Source: Cohnella herbarum (GTDB lineage: Bacteria > Bacillota > Bacilli > Paenibacillales > Paenibacillaceae). Taken from it: a stretch of 64,000 bases of DNA. Position 1 is the first letter of the stretch. Every line of letters begins with the position of its first letter. Below are positions 53,800 through 63,271 of the stretch, one piece after another. Made by a program: the position numbers and the translations under genes. Below the pieces are notes generated by a model that had not been told where the DNA came from, ran no database searches, and was given only the letters and a program-made list of their open reading frames with translations. The DNA lies in the NCBI RefSeq assembly GCF_012849095.1, contig NZ_CP051680.1:2790001-2854000 (forward strand), read 5' to 3'.

Positions 53800-53829
53800 C
53801 GAAATCGAAATGCTATCCATTCATAACGA

Positions 53830-54264
53830 TTACTTATACCAAGGTACTTGCATTAGCCAAATGATGACTAAGAAAAGAATGAAAATAATCGCGCTGATCG
53901 TCTGAACTCTCGAGATCGAAGAGCTCGCGTTCTCCCCGTTCACGGAAGCTGCGGCAATTCTCTTAAGCGGTGCTTGAACGATTCCGGATAGTGCGCCGAG
54001 CGCCACGAAGATGACGATAACGACTACCATCCAAGCCACCGTGTAATCGCCTGCATCGGAGTTGGATATCAAATACCCTCCCGTTAACAATTGCAAGACC
54101 AGAGCGTATTGTCCAACTCTTCCGCCCGAGATGAGTCCGGTAGCCAAACCTTCTTGAGCCGTGCCCGACAATTGCTTGAATTTACCGACCACAAAAGGCA
54201 TAATCGCATATACTCCCATGCCGACCGCACCTACGATGTGCAAAAACAACATCACATTTAACAT
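53830..54264 (-). CDS. Four-segment membrane protein, unknown function
   Basis: 144 residues with four hydrophobic helices. The first (MLNVMLFLHIVGAVGMGVYAIMP) carries an early His, as in DUF2269/CopD-like small membrane proteins, and the second has GRVGQYALVLQLLTGGY. I cannot place it in a named family with confidence. It is monocistronic between mdh and the MFS gene. Confidence 0.7.
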   Translation of the reverse strand: MLNVMLFLHIVGAVGMGVYAIMPFVVGKFKQLSGTAQEGLATGLISGGRVGQYALVLQLLTGGYLISNSDAGDYTVAWMVVVIVIFVALGALSGIVQAPLKRIAAASVNGENASSSISRVQTISAIIFILFLVIIWLMQVPWYK

Positions 54265-54397
54265 TTGCCGTTCCCTCCAATAGTTAACAAACTAACTAAG
54301 ACAACCTCAGTATACACAAAAAGGCGACCGAACAAAACCAAAAGTCCGCAATCCACACGAATCCTTCATGAATTCCAACCAAGATTGGGAGCCTTTT

Positions 54398-54427
54398 TCA
54401 AAAAAAAGAGAGCCCGAAGGCTCTCCC
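54398..54427 (-). terminator. Terminator after mdh
   Basis: GAGAGCC-TTCG-GGCTCTC on the minus strand, with an ultrastable tetraloop, is followed by eight T residues. Confidence 0.95.
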
Positions 54428-54451
54428 GCGAATTCGAATTAGAGGCTTGGC

Positions 54452-55396
54452 TTATGCATTCTCGACGATCTTGATCACGTTACGAACGGATTCGGCCGAT
54501 TTCTCGAGCGCCGCTTTCTCTTCGTCGGACAGATCGATTTCGAAAATTTTCTCGATGCCGTCTCCACCGAGAACAGCCAATACGCCCATGAACAGGTTGT
54601 CGTAGCCATACTCGCCTTGCAACAAAGCGATAATCGGCAGAATGCGTTTCTTGTCCTTCAGAATCGCTTCCGTCATTTGCACGAGCGATGCTGCCGGAGC
54701 GTAGTACGCGCTGCCGTTGCCAAGCAAATTAACGATTTCGCCGCCACCTACTCGCGTGCGGGCTACGATCGTGTCAATTTGCTCTTTAGGCAGCAATTTT
54801 TCGACCGGGATTCCCCCGATCGTCGTGTAACGCACGAGTGGAACCATGTCGTCGCCGTGGCCGCCGAGAACGACGCCGCGCACATCTTCAACGGAAACGT
54901 TCAAAGCTTGCGCCAGGAAAGTGTTGTAACGCGCCGTATCCAGTACTCCGGACTGCCCGATCACGCGGTTTTTCGGGAAACCCAGCGCTTTGTTCGCAAC
55001 GTAAGTCATCGCGTCGACCGGGTTGGACAGGATAATGACGTAACAATTCGGGCTAGTCGCTTTGATGTTCTCGCAAACGGATTTCACGATTCCCGCGTTC
55101 GTGTTAACGAGATCGTCGCGGCTCATGCCCGGTTTACGAGCAATTCCAGCCGTAATGATGACGACGTCGGAGTTAGCGGAATCTTGATAGTCGGAAGTCC
55201 CCACGATGTTGGAGTCGATTCCTTGAACCGGAGTCGATTCCATCATATCGAGCGCTTTGCCTTTCGTTGGGTTTTCCAGTTGCGGGATATCGAGAAGAAC
55301 GACATCCCCCAGTTCCTTCTGAGCCAGCATAAGCGCCGTAGTCGCTCCCGTGAATCCTGCGCCAACGACCGTAATTTTCGCACGTTTGATTGCCAT
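54452..55396 (-). CDS. mdh: Malate dehydrogenase
   Basis: ATG 55396 has AAGGAGG upstream and begins [22 protein letters not shown]; longer frames run into leader sequence. 314 residues. The NAD-binding GAGFTGAT, the substrate loop [33 protein letters not shown] and the catalytic His in [17 protein letters not shown] identify an LDH-like malate dehydrogenase as in Bacillus. It oxidises malate to oxaloacetate. It has its own promoter region downstream of the repeat array at 55524. Confidence 0.97.
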   Translation of the reverse strand: MAIKRAKITVVGAGFTGATTALMLAQKELGDVVLLDIPQLENPTKGKALDMMESTPVQGIDSNIVGTSDYQDSANSDVVIITAGIARKPGMSRDDLVNTNAGIVKSVCENIKATSPNCYVIILSNPVDAMTYVANKALGFPKNRVIGQSGVLDTARYNTFLAQALNVSVEDVRGVVLGGHGDDMVPLVRYTTIGGIPVEKLLPKEQIDTIVARTRVGGGEIVNLLGNGSAYYAPAASLVQMTEAILKDKKRILPIIALLQGEYGYDNLFMGVLAVLGGDGIEKIFEIDLSDEEKAALEKSAESVRNVIKIVENA

Positions 55397-55523
55397 CTTA
55401 AGGTCCTCCTTGGAAGACACCCGAACGCCTCGGCGCCCGAGCATGCATGGAAAGTAAATTCGCTTTAAAGCTTATTACATGACTCACGTCCAAATCAGCC
55501 GAAAACTCACCCTAAGTTTACGC

Positions 55524-55711
55524 TAGTTGCACATCGTACACCTAATCTTACCCTGAAACCCTTCTTAACTAGCAATAGTTGCAAAAAGTACATTTAGTTC
55601 AGCCAGTCCCGGCGTAATTGCACGTAACCTGAACAACTAATTGCACTTAATACAACTACCTCTGCGAATTCCACTAGTTTACGGAAAATAGTTGCATAAA
55701 ATGCAACTATT
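55524..55711. repeat. Degenerate hairpin array with about 51-bp period
   Basis: TAGTTGCA occurs at 55524, 55576 (+52) and 55689, and TAATTGCA at 55638 (51 bp before the last). The last unit is a perfect hairpin, TAGTTGCA-TAAAA-TGCAACTA (55689-55709); the others are imperfect. It lies between icd and mdh, and with 55470-55523 makes up most of the mdh upstream region. Confidence 0.6.
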
Positions 55712-55779
55712 CATCAAATGTTTGATTTATTTACGAGTTGCGTATCCCATACAGCACTCTCGAGCGCGATACCAGCTCG

Positions 55780-55812
55780 GAAAAAGGCGCGAGCGTGCAA
55801 CAAGCTCGCGCC
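55780..55812 (-). terminator. Terminator downstream of icd
   Basis: GGCGCGAGC and GCTCGCGCC (9 bp, perfect) are followed on the minus strand by TTTTTCC. It lies about 250 bp after the icd stop. Confidence 0.75.
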
Positions 55813-56056
55813 TCCTCTTTCTGCCGGGAAAACCACCGCCCGATTAGGCGCTGGTTCGACTCTCCTCGCTCGCGCACCTGCACCACAAGCTAGCCCCGCC
55901 CCCAACCGCTCGTCGGTAACTGTCTCCGCGAAGGCGGGTGTCCAGAGGGCTGCAAGCCCTTGGAATCCCCCTTGGAAAGGGGGACTTAGGGGGATCGAGC
56001 CCTCCCCGCGACGGGGACACAGGGGTTAATAGCCTCCCCGGCGAGGGGAAAAAGAA
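55813..56056. other. GC-rich non-coding spacer with C/G-run palindromes
   Basis: No gene is supported. The segment holds CCCCCTTGGAAAGGGGG followed by ACTTAGGGGGATC, and two CTCCCC...GGGG palindromes (around 56011-56050). Base composition is markedly richer in G and C runs than the flanking genes. It is the icd 3' untranslated region on the minus strand. Confidence 0.4.
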
Positions 56057-56059
56057 TTT

Positions 56060-57352
56060 CTAGAAGTTCTTAATTATTTCGTCCGCAAACGCCGAACATT
56101 TAACTTCAGTAGCGCCTTCCATCAAACGAGCGAAGTCATAAGTTACGACTTTGCTGTTGATCGAAGTTTCCAAGCCTTTGTAGATGAGGTCCGCAGCTTC
56201 CAACCAGCCCAAGTGCTCGAGCATCATAACGCCGGAAAGGATAACGGAACCTGGGTTTACAACGTCTTTGTCCGCGTATTTAGGAGCAGTACCGTGAGTC
56301 GCTTCGAAAATGGCATGTCCAGTCAAGTAGTTGATGTTAGCTCCCGGAGCGATACCGATTCCGCCGACTTGTGCCGCCAAAGCATCGGACAGGTAGTCGC
56401 CGTTCAGGTTCAACGTAGCGATAACGTCGAAGTCGGTCGGACGAGTCAGAACTTGTTGAAGAGCGATATCGGCGATAGCGTCTTTGATCAGGATTTTGCC
56501 GGAATCAAGAGCCGCTTTCTGAGCCGCGTTAGCCGCTTCTTCGCCTTTGTCCGCTTTGATGATGTCGTATTCGGACCATGTGAATACTTTATCTCCGAAT
56601 TCTTGTTCAGCCACTTCGTAACCCCAGTTTTTGAACGCGCCTTCGGTGTATTTCATGATGTTGCCTTTATGAACAAGAGTAACGGATTTGCGTCCGTGCT
56701 TAATTGCGTATTCGATAGCCGCGCGAACAAGACGCTTGGAGCCGTCTTCGGAAACCGGCTTGATACCGATACCGGAAGTTTCCGGGAAACGGATTTTGTT
56801 AACTCCCATTTCTTTTTGCAGGAATTCAAGTACTTTTTTCACTTGCTCGGATCCGGATTGATACTCGATACCGGCATAGATGTCCTCCGTATTTTCGCGG
56901 AAAATAACCATGTCGACAAGCTCGGGGCGTTTAACCGGAGAAGGTACTCCGTCGAAGTAACGAACCGGACGCAAACACACGTACAGATCCAGCTCTTGGC
57001 GAAGAGCAACGTTCAGGGAACGGATACCGCCGCCGATCGGCGTAGTCAAAGGTCCTTTGATCGCGATGATCATCTCGCGGATTGCAGTCAACGTATCGGC
57101 AGGCAACCATTCGCCGTATTCGTTGAAAGCTTTCTCGCCGGCGAACACTTCGTACCAAGCGATTTGTTTTTCGCCTTTGTATGCTTTCTCGACCGCTGCG
57201 TCAAGAACGCGCTTGGAAGCTTTCCAGATATCGCGGCCCGTGCCGTCGCCCTCGATGAAAGGGATAATCGGATTGTTAGGAACGTTGAGAACGCCGTTTT
57301 GTACCGTAATTTTCTCGCCGGAAGTCGGCGCTGCGAATTTTTCGAGTTTCAT
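56060..57352 (-). CDS. icd: Isocitrate dehydrogenase (NADP-dependent type)
   Basis: ATG 57352 ([14 protein letters not shown]) follows AGGAGG by 11 nt. 430 residues. [48 protein letters not shown] with the substrate Ser/Arg residues, [29 protein letters not shown] and [22 protein letters not shown] match bacterial Icd. It converts isocitrate to 2-oxoglutarate. It is downstream of citZ with a hairpin in the 101-bp gap. Confidence 0.97.
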   Translation of the reverse strand: MKLEKFAAPTSGEKITVQNGVLNVPNNPIIPFIEGDGTGRDIWKASKRVLDAAVEKAYKGEKQIAWYEVFAGEKAFNEYGEWLPADTLTAIREMIIAIKGPLTTPIGGGIRSLNVALRQELDLYVCLRPVRYFDGVPSPVKRPELVDMVIFRENTEDIYAGIEYQSGSEQVKKVLEFLQKEMGVNKIRFPETSGIGIKPVSEDGSKRLVRAAIEYAIKHGRKSVTLVHKGNIMKYTEGAFKNWGYEVAEQEFGDKVFTWSEYDIIKADKGEEAANAAQKAALDSGKILIKDAIADIALQQVLTRPTDFDVIATLNLNGDYLSDALAAQVGGIGIAPGANINYLTGHAIFEATHGTAPKYADKDVVNPGSVILSGVMMLEHLGWLEAADLIYKGLETSINSKVVTYDFARLMEGATEVKCSAFADEIIKNF

Positions 57353-57397
57353 GTTTTGTAATTCCTCCTGATTAATGGTTTTATTTCGCAAAGAATC

Positions 57398-57437
57398 GGC
57401 GGCATGCCTCCGCAACTAGGCAAGGAGGCACCCCGCC
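57398..57437 (-). promoter_or_regulatory. Intercistronic hairpin between citZ and icd
   Basis: GGCGG...TGCCTCC pairs with GGAGGCA...CCGCC (7 bp plus 5 bp with small bulges). No T run follows, so it is more likely a processing or stability stem than a terminator. Confidence 0.5.
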
Positions 57438-57453
57438 GGCATTCGCATTAAAA

Positions 57454-58569
57454 TTAGCCACGCTTAGAGATCGGCACATAGTGCTGATCTACCGGTCCTA
57501 CGTACTCGGCACGAGGGCGGATCAAGCGATTGTCTTCGTATTGCTCCAAAATATGAGCCGTCCAACCGGAAACCCTGCTGATGGCGAAGATCGGCGTGAA
57601 CAGATCGCGAGGAATGCCCAGCATCGTGTAACAAGAAGCGGAGTAGAAATCTACGTTCGGCTTCAAGCCCTTCTGGCTGGTCACGAGATCATCAATCTTG
57701 ATGGACATTTCGTAGAGCGTCATATCGCCTTTCAACTCGCCGAGTTGACGGGACATTTGCATTAAGTGTTTAGCACGAGGGTCTCCGTTTTTGTAAACGC
57801 GGTGACCGAAGCCCATCACTTTTTCTTTGTTATCGAGCTTTGCTTGGATATAAGGCTCAACGTTACCAAGGGAGCCGATTTCATCCAACATCACCATTAC
57901 CGCTTCGTTAGCGCCGCCGTGTAACGGGCCTTTCAAAGCTCCGATAGCGGACGTTACGCCGGAATAAATATCCGACAGAGTCGCAACCGTAACGCGAGCC
58001 GCGAAAGTAGAAGCGTTCAACTCATGGTCCGCGTGCAACACGAGAGCCTTGTCCATTGCTTCGATAGCCACTTGCGCCGGTTCTTCTCCGGTAAGCATAT
58101 ACAGGAAGTTGTGAGCGACTCCCACGCCTTTTTTCGGTGCGATCGGTTCTTTGCCCTCGCGAATACGAGCATAAGCAGCCACTACGGTCGGCAATTGCGC
58201 TTGCAATTTAACCGCTTTGCGATAGTTGGCTTCTTTGCTCATTTCGTTAGCCGAGGCGTCGTACAACGCTAGACTGGAAATCGCGGTACGTAACGCGGCC
58301 ATCGAGTTGCTGCCGTTCGGATACAATCTTATGCCTGCGATCACTTCGGCCGGAATAGCCGAGTATTCGCCTATCTCTGAGATAAGCCCGTCCAGCTCCG
58401 ATTGAGTTGGAAGCTTGCCATGCCACAATAAGTACGCGACTTCTTCGAACGTGGCATGCTCTGCCAATTCGTCGATGTTAATGCCTTGGTATGTCAGGAC
58501 GCCGTCGATAATCGAGCTGATCGTCGATTTCGCCGCGACGATGCCTTCAAGACCTTTTGTTGCTGTCAT
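57454..58569 (-). CDS. citZ: Citrate synthase
   Basis: 371 residues. The catalytic residues are in GPLHGGANEAVM (His), GFGHRVYKNGDPRAKHL (His) and KPNVDFYSASCYTMLGI (Asp). GLEGIVAAKSTISSIIDGVLTYQGINIDELAEHATFEEVAYLLWHG is the usual Gram-positive N-terminus. It condenses acetyl-CoA and oxaloacetate. It heads the citZ-icd block as in B. subtilis, where citZ-icd-mdh is an operon; here mdh is separated by the repeat array and a terminator. Confidence 0.97.
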   Translation of the reverse strand: MTATKGLEGIVAAKSTISSIIDGVLTYQGINIDELAEHATFEEVAYLLWHGKLPTQSELDGLISEIGEYSAIPAEVIAGIRLYPNGSNSMAALRTAISSLALYDASANEMSKEANYRKAVKLQAQLPTVVAAYARIREGKEPIAPKKGVGVAHNFLYMLTGEEPAQVAIEAMDKALVLHADHELNASTFAARVTVATLSDIYSGVTSAIGALKGPLHGGANEAVMVMLDEIGSLGNVEPYIQAKLDNKEKVMGFGHRVYKNGDPRAKHLMQMSRQLGELKGDMTLYEMSIKIDDLVTSQKGLKPNVDFYSASCYTMLGIPRDLFTPIFAISRVSGWTAHILEQYEDNRLIRPRAEYVGPVDQHYVPISKRG

Positions 58570-58801
58570 ATTTTCTCTCTCCTTTATCCGTAAAATTCAG
58601 ATCAATCGGCTTGTCTGAACAAGCTGCACAATGACGTCAAGATACGTCTGCGCGAGAGCAAGAAGCTCTCCCGACTCAATAATGAACGCAAACCACGAAT
58701 AACTTAACATTTTTTGACCTTTTTTAATGATAATCGATTTCAAAGGCGAATGGAACCGATTGCGGCATCAAATTGTTTTATCGGCACCATAAGCAATCGT
58801 T

Positions 58802-58841
58802 CTTGAGAGGTAATTCAATAAGTCAGCTTTTGATCACGAAG
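58802..58841 (-). repeat. Truncated right end of the nested-stem element
   Basis: On the minus strand CTTCGTGATCAAAAG, then TGACTT, TTGAA and TACC occur in the same order and spacing as in the right end of the element at 29693-29892, about 35 of 40 positions agreeing. The left part is absent. It lies in the citZ/ppx divergent region (58570-58990), which otherwise shows only a TACAAT (58908) that could be the ppx -10. Confidence 0.6.
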
Positions 58842-58991
58842 CGCTAGATACTCGGTAACCTTAATCATTTGCGTAAACCCTCTAATTATTCGAACGGTTA
58901 TTTGTGATACAATTAAAGCTCGGATTCAAATATCGGGTTTCATGAACGAAGGACGAATAGGCTTTCGTTGCGGTTGGAGGACAAAGACGAC

Positions 58992-60539
58992 ATGAATGCA
59001 AACACGAATCAAATGACCGGGATAATCGATATCGGTTCGAACACCGTTCGTCTTTCCGTTTATCAGCTGACGGACAACGGGGCTTACCGCGTCGTTGACC
59101 AAGGGCGCTGGGCTGCCCGTTTAAGCCAGCGGATGGACAAAGACGGAGGATTGCCCGAAGACGTCGTCGACGAGCTTGCGGAAGTGCTCAGGCACTTCTC
59201 GCGGATATGCCAGAAGCACGGAGCGAACCATATCCGCGCAGTTGCGACGGCAGCCATCAGGCAAGCCGTGAATCGGGACGACATCCTGCGGCGTCTGTAC
59301 ACCGCAACCGGAATCTCCATAGAAATTTTATCGGGAGAAGACGAAGCCCGCATTGGAAGCCAAGCGATGCTGAACAGTCTTAGCCTCTCCGATTGCTTCG
59401 TCGTGGATATCGGCGGGGGAAGCACCGAAATTACGTTGATCCAAAATCGGAAAGTCGTATCGGCCGTTTCATTTCCAATCGGTTGCGTAAATACTTCCGC
59501 GAAATACTCGCTCGGAAACGGTGCCGTCCCGCAATCCGCGCTCACGGCTATTCAGTCGGAAGTCCATCGCCTGCTCGGTATCGAGAAATGGATTTCGCGC
59601 CATCCCGGGCTTCCGCTCATCGGACTGGGCGGTACCGTCCGCGCTCTAGCCAAGCTTCGCCAGCGGGAATCGAATTATCCGTTTCCTCATCTTCACGGTT
59701 ATGAATTGACCGTTCCCGATCTTAGCTCGACGCTTGATCGGCTTGCCGCAATCCATGTGGATCAACGACGCAAGCTGCCGGGATTGTCCAAGGACCGCGG
59801 CGACGTCATCGTTCCGGGTCTGGCAATCCTGCTGGGGGTACTCCAGCGGACGGCAACCTCCCGGTTAGTCGTATGCGGCACCGGATTACGCGACGGGTTG
59901 TTTTACGAAACCTGCCTTCCCGATAATCGCCGCCGATCCGACTCGGCGGACTATGTTTTGGAAGAAAGCATTCGCAATTTGAGCGCATTATATCCGGTCG
60001 TGCCCGAAGTGCATCTCCAACAGGTGCATAAATTAGCTTTGTCCCTATTCGACCAGTTGTCCCCCAAACAATCGATGCCGCTCGGATGCCGCCGTTGGTT
60101 GGAAACCGCCGCACGGCTTTTCCGGATCGGAACGGTCATCGATTACAACGACAGCGCGGATCATACTTTCTACATGCTGCTGCATATGCAGTGGTACGGT
60201 TTATCCCACAGAGAGATGCTACTGACCGGGTCTATCGCGTCGTACCGAGGATCTAATCCGCTTAGGCGCAAGCTTGCCCCTTACCGCTCCATGCTCGCGG
60301 AAGGCGACGTCGAGATCATTGCCAAGCTAGGCTCCCTGCTGCAATTGGCAGCGGCACTCGATCGGAGCGAGTCGCAGGCGATTAAATCATTGGAATTATC
60401 CGTTAAAGGCAACAAGCTCCGCCTATTCGCGGATGCCGACCATCCTCTCCCCGTCGAGCGAATGGAAGTAGATAACATCGCCAAGGAATTCAAAAAAAAC
60501 TGGGGAATTACCCCCGAACTGAACGTTCGCCTAAGATAA
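58992..60539 (+). CDS. ppx: Exopolyphosphatase / Ppx-GppA phosphatase
   Basis: ATG 58992 (MNANTNQMTGIIDIGSNTVRL) has TTGGAGG 11 nt upstream. 515 residues. The ASKHA-fold motifs are GIIDIGSNTVRLSVY, VVDIGGGSTEITL, IGLGGTVRALAKL and VVCGTGLRDGLFYE; the C-terminal half is an HD-type helical domain (MLLHMQWYGLSHREMLLTGSIAS). It releases phosphate from polyphosphate, or hydrolyses pppGpp in relatives. It is convergent with ppk; the stop codons are 13 bp apart. Confidence 0.94.
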   Translation: MNANTNQMTGIIDIGSNTVRLSVYQLTDNGAYRVVDQGRWAARLSQRMDKDGGLPEDVVDELAEVLRHFSRICQKHGANHIRAVATAAIRQAVNRDDILRRLYTATGISIEILSGEDEARIGSQAMLNSLSLSDCFVVDIGGGSTEITLIQNRKVVSAVSFPIGCVNTSAKYSLGNGAVPQSALTAIQSEVHRLLGIEKWISRHPGLPLIGLGGTVRALAKLRQRESNYPFPHLHGYELTVPDLSSTLDRLAAIHVDQRRKLPGLSKDRGDVIVPGLAILLGVLQRTATSRLVVCGTGLRDGLFYETCLPDNRRRSDSADYVLEESIRNLSALYPVVPEVHLQQVHKLALSLFDQLSPKQSMPLGCRRWLETAARLFRIGTVIDYNDSADHTFYMLLHMQWYGLSHREMLLTGSIASYRGSNPLRRKLAPYRSMLAEGDVEIIAKLGSLLQLAAALDRSESQAIKSLELSVKGNKLRLFADADHPLPVERMEVDNIAKEFKKNWGITPELNVRLR

Positions 60540-60552
60540 TTCCCCCGCTTGC

Positions 60553-62637
60553 TTACTCGTACGCTGCCGCAATCGATTTCCACAACGGGATATTCGCCGT
60601 TTCGAATTGACTGCGCAGCGGCGCTTCCTGACTTTGCACCCGATCATAAGTGCCAGTGGATTGAAGCTCCCTTGCTTTGACATTGTCTTTCAAGTTCATA
60701 TGAAGCACATTCATCAGCATGTCGCGAAGCCCCGGATCGTATACGGGACACATGAGTTCGACTCTTCGGCTTAAATTGCGAGTCATCCAATCCGCGCTGG
60801 AAATATAAACCTCTTCCGCTCCGCCGCCCGCGACCGCGAGAATTCTCGCGTGCTCAAGATAACGATCCACGATGCTGATTACCCGAATATTCTCGCTTAA
60901 CCCGATCACTCCGGGACGCAAACAACATACGCCGCGGACGATCAATTCGATTTTCACGCCTGCCTGCGAGGCTTCGTATAGCTTATCGATCATCGACTGG
61001 TTAGATAGGGAATTCATTTTCGCCACGATACGAGCCGGCCGCCCCGCGTTGGCATGGCCGATCTCCCGATCGATCAATTCGAACAGCTTCGGCTTCAAGC
61101 CGATCGGAGCTACGGCAAACGAAGACCATAGATGAGGCGTCGAATACCCGGTCATCTCGTTGAACAACGCCGTTGCATCCGCCCCGATATCCGGGTGACT
61201 CGTAAACAAACCCGCATCGGTATAGAGCCGAGCCGTGTTCTCGTTATAATTTCCGGTACCTACGTGAACGTATCGGCGCAAAGTTCCGGCTTCCCTGCGG
61301 ACTACCAACGTAATCTTGGCATGCGTCTTCAACCCGACCAAGCCGTATACGACGTGGCAACCCGCCTTTTCGAGCTGACGAGCCCATGCGATGTTGCGGG
61401 CTTCATCGAAACGCGCTTTAATCTCGACGACGACGGTTACCTGTTTCCCGGATTCCGCCGCTCTCGCCAACGCCTGAATCAGTATGGAGTTCACGCTTAC
61501 CCGGTATAACGTCATCTTGATCGCGAGCACTTCGGGGTCTTCGGCAGCCTCCAAAATAAAATCGTTAACGACTTCGAACGATTCGTAAGGATGATACACA
61601 AGCACGTCTTTCTCGCGAAGAACGGATAACATATCTTCCGATTCGTCGAACTCTTCCGGATATACAGGCTCATGCTTCGGATATCGGAGATGGTCGTAAT
61701 TCGGCAACGTCCCCACGAATTTAGACAAGAAGCCTAGATCGAGAGGGCCTTCGATCTCGTCGAACATGTCCTCCTCCAGCTCGAGCTCGTCCCTTAACAG
61801 CTCCATTGCATCCTCGTGAAGTCCTTTTTCCACCTCTAACCTGACGGGCAATCCTCGCCGACGACGACGCAATTCCTTCTCGATCTCTTGCAACAAGTCT
61901 TCCGCGCCTTCCTCGTTTAACGTCAAGTCCGAGTTGCGCGTCACCCTGAAAGCATGCACGGCTTCCGTCCTGTACCCGCTGAACAGTAGGCCTATATGTT
62001 CCTTGATTAAATCTTCGAGCAATAAATAGCTCAGCTTTCTACTATTCCTTCGACCCGGAACGAGCACCGTGCGCGCCAATATCGAAGGCACTTGAACAAG
62101 GGCGCAGAACGTCGTCTCCTCTTCCTCTTGCGAACCCTGAGCTTCTTGCTTAAGTACGACGGCCAAGTAGAGCTCCTTGCTATGCAATAACGGAAAAGGA
62201 CGGCTTTGATCGACGGCCATCGGAGTAAGTACCGGGTAAATAATCTGCTTAAAATAGGTCGTTAACGCCGTCTTCTGGTCTTCGTTTAATTCCTTGAAGG
62301 TCGTAAAGGCAACGCCTTCTTTGGCCAATAACCGCAACAGGTCCCGGTAAGTCCGGTATTGTTCGCGAACCATCCGCGTCGTCCGTTTCATAAGCCTTTT
62401 AATAAGTCCTTGAGGCGTATATCCCGTAAAATCCGTTTTCATATAACCCGCTTTGCTTTGCGCTTGCAATCCCGCTACCCTCACGCTCATAAATTCATCC
62501 AGGTTGCTTTGTACGATGGATAGAAATTGAAAGCGCTCCAGCAGCGGCGTTCCCGGGTCTTCGGCTTCCTCGAGCACGCGCCTATTGAACTCCAGCCAAC
62601 TTAAATCCCGGTTAATATACTTCTTGACGCTAGACAC
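60553..62637 (-). CDS. ppk: Polyphosphate kinase 1
   Basis: 694 residues. The N-terminus YINRDLSWLEFNRRVLEEAEDPGTPLLERFQFLSIV, IKMTLYRV, the phosphohistidine segment VGLKTHAKITLVVRREAG, HVGTGNYNENTARLYTDAGLFTS and the second PLD-like box ADWMTRNLSRRVELM identify Ppk1. It polymerises ATP gamma-phosphate reversibly into polyphosphate. A four-repeat Pho box precedes it, so synthesis is predicted to rise under phosphate stress. Confidence 0.97.
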   Translation of the reverse strand: MSSVKKYINRDLSWLEFNRRVLEEAEDPGTPLLERFQFLSIVQSNLDEFMSVRVAGLQAQSKAGYMKTDFTGYTPQGLIKRLMKRTTRMVREQYRTYRDLLRLLAKEGVAFTTFKELNEDQKTALTTYFKQIIYPVLTPMAVDQSRPFPLLHSKELYLAVVLKQEAQGSQEEEETTFCALVQVPSILARTVLVPGRRNSRKLSYLLLEDLIKEHIGLLFSGYRTEAVHAFRVTRNSDLTLNEEGAEDLLQEIEKELRRRRRGLPVRLEVEKGLHEDAMELLRDELELEEDMFDEIEGPLDLGFLSKFVGTLPNYDHLRYPKHEPVYPEEFDESEDMLSVLREKDVLVYHPYESFEVVNDFILEAAEDPEVLAIKMTLYRVSVNSILIQALARAAESGKQVTVVVEIKARFDEARNIAWARQLEKAGCHVVYGLVGLKTHAKITLVVRREAGTLRRYVHVGTGNYNENTARLYTDAGLFTSHPDIGADATALFNEMTGYSTPHLWSSFAVAPIGLKPKLFELIDREIGHANAGRPARIVAKMNSLSNQSMIDKLYEASQAGVKIELIVRGVCCLRPGVIGLSENIRVISIVDRYLEHARILAVAGGGAEEVYISSADWMTRNLSRRVELMCPVYDPGLRDMLMNVLHMNLKDNVKARELQSTGTYDRVQSQEAPLRSQFETANIPLWKSIAAAYE

Positions 62638-62698
62638 ATTGCTTCCCCCTGTTCATCCTGCAAGCGACTTGAGCCAATGGACCTAACTTGTCTCTTTC

Positions 62699-62752
62699 AT
62701 TATGTTGGTCGATTGTAAACTAGACGTTAACGTTTTGTTATCGTCAGGTTAA
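62699..62752 (-). promoter_or_regulatory. PhoP-box promoter of ppk
   Basis: On the minus strand TTAACC (62747-62752), ATAACA (62736-62741), TTAACG (62725-62730) and TTTACA (62714-62719) are spaced exactly 11 bp. CATAAT (62699-62704) follows after 9 bp, the same geometry as at 24273 and 29626. Confidence 0.8.
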
Positions 62753-62753
62753 A

Positions 62754-62774
62754 AGAAACCGAAGTACGGTTTCT
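62754..62774 (-). terminator. Terminator after fxsA, abutting the ppk Pho box
   Basis: AGAAACCG and CGGTTTCT pair perfectly around TACTT on the minus strand, followed by TTTTAACC. The T tract overlaps the first Pho-box hexamer of ppk. Confidence 0.75.
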
Positions 62775-62818
62775 AATGCCGAAAAAAATCGAATGATTAG
62801 AGGTCAAACCGCCAACCG

Positions 62819-63220
62819 TTACCCCCTAGGTCCCCGATATAACGTAAAATCGCCGCTGCGGACTTTGCGCTCCAACCAACGATACATCATTAATCTGTAC
62901 AGGGGACGGGTGAACGGAAGAACCAACGTTAACCCGATAATGTCGGTAATAAATCCCGGCACGATAAGCAATATTCCCCCTAGCAATACGCAAAGTCCCT
63001 CCAGCAACGTGTGGCCGGGAACTTGTCCCGCTTGCATCTGCTGTTGGGCTTGCTGCCACACTCTCCGTCCTTCCGTCTTAATGAGCCAGACGCCTAAGAA
63101 CGCTGCGGCGATCAGGAAAACGAAAGTTCCCAATCCCCCGATCCATTGCCCAACCATATAAATGCCCCAGAATTCAATCAGCATTGCGATCACGAGCACG
63201 GGCAGCAACTTCTTTTGCAT
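62819..63220 (-). CDS. fxsA: FxsA-family membrane protein
   Basis: ATG 63220 (MQKKLLPVLVIAML) follows GGGGGATTGGAT and is preferred over an upstream start at 63244. 133 residues with membrane segments at the start, at WIGGLGTFVFLIAAAFLGVWLIK and in the LLEGLCVLLGGILLIVPGFITDIIGLTLVLP block, the FxsA hallmark. In B. subtilis this gene also follows pyk. E. coli FxsA suppresses exclusion of phage T7 when overproduced; its normal role is unknown. Confidence 0.92.
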   Translation of the reverse strand: MQKKLLPVLVIAMLIEFWGIYMVGQWIGGLGTFVFLIAAAFLGVWLIKTEGRRVWQQAQQQMQAGQVPGHTLLEGLCVLLGGILLIVPGFITDIIGLTLVLPFTRPLYRLMMYRWLERKVRSGDFTLYRGPRG

Positions 63221-63271
63221 ATCCAATCCCCCATCCTGAATCAAGTGTCGAATTCTGACTTTCGTTAGCGA

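Noticed and set aside
55714..55905. 63-codon minus-strand frame downstream of icd
   Set aside because: Runs through the terminator hairpin and GC-rich spacer; no ribosome-binding site or homology.
56213..57361. Plus-strand open frame of about 380 codons opposite icd
   Set aside because: Antisense shadow of icd, whose motifs are complete; the translation has no known motif.
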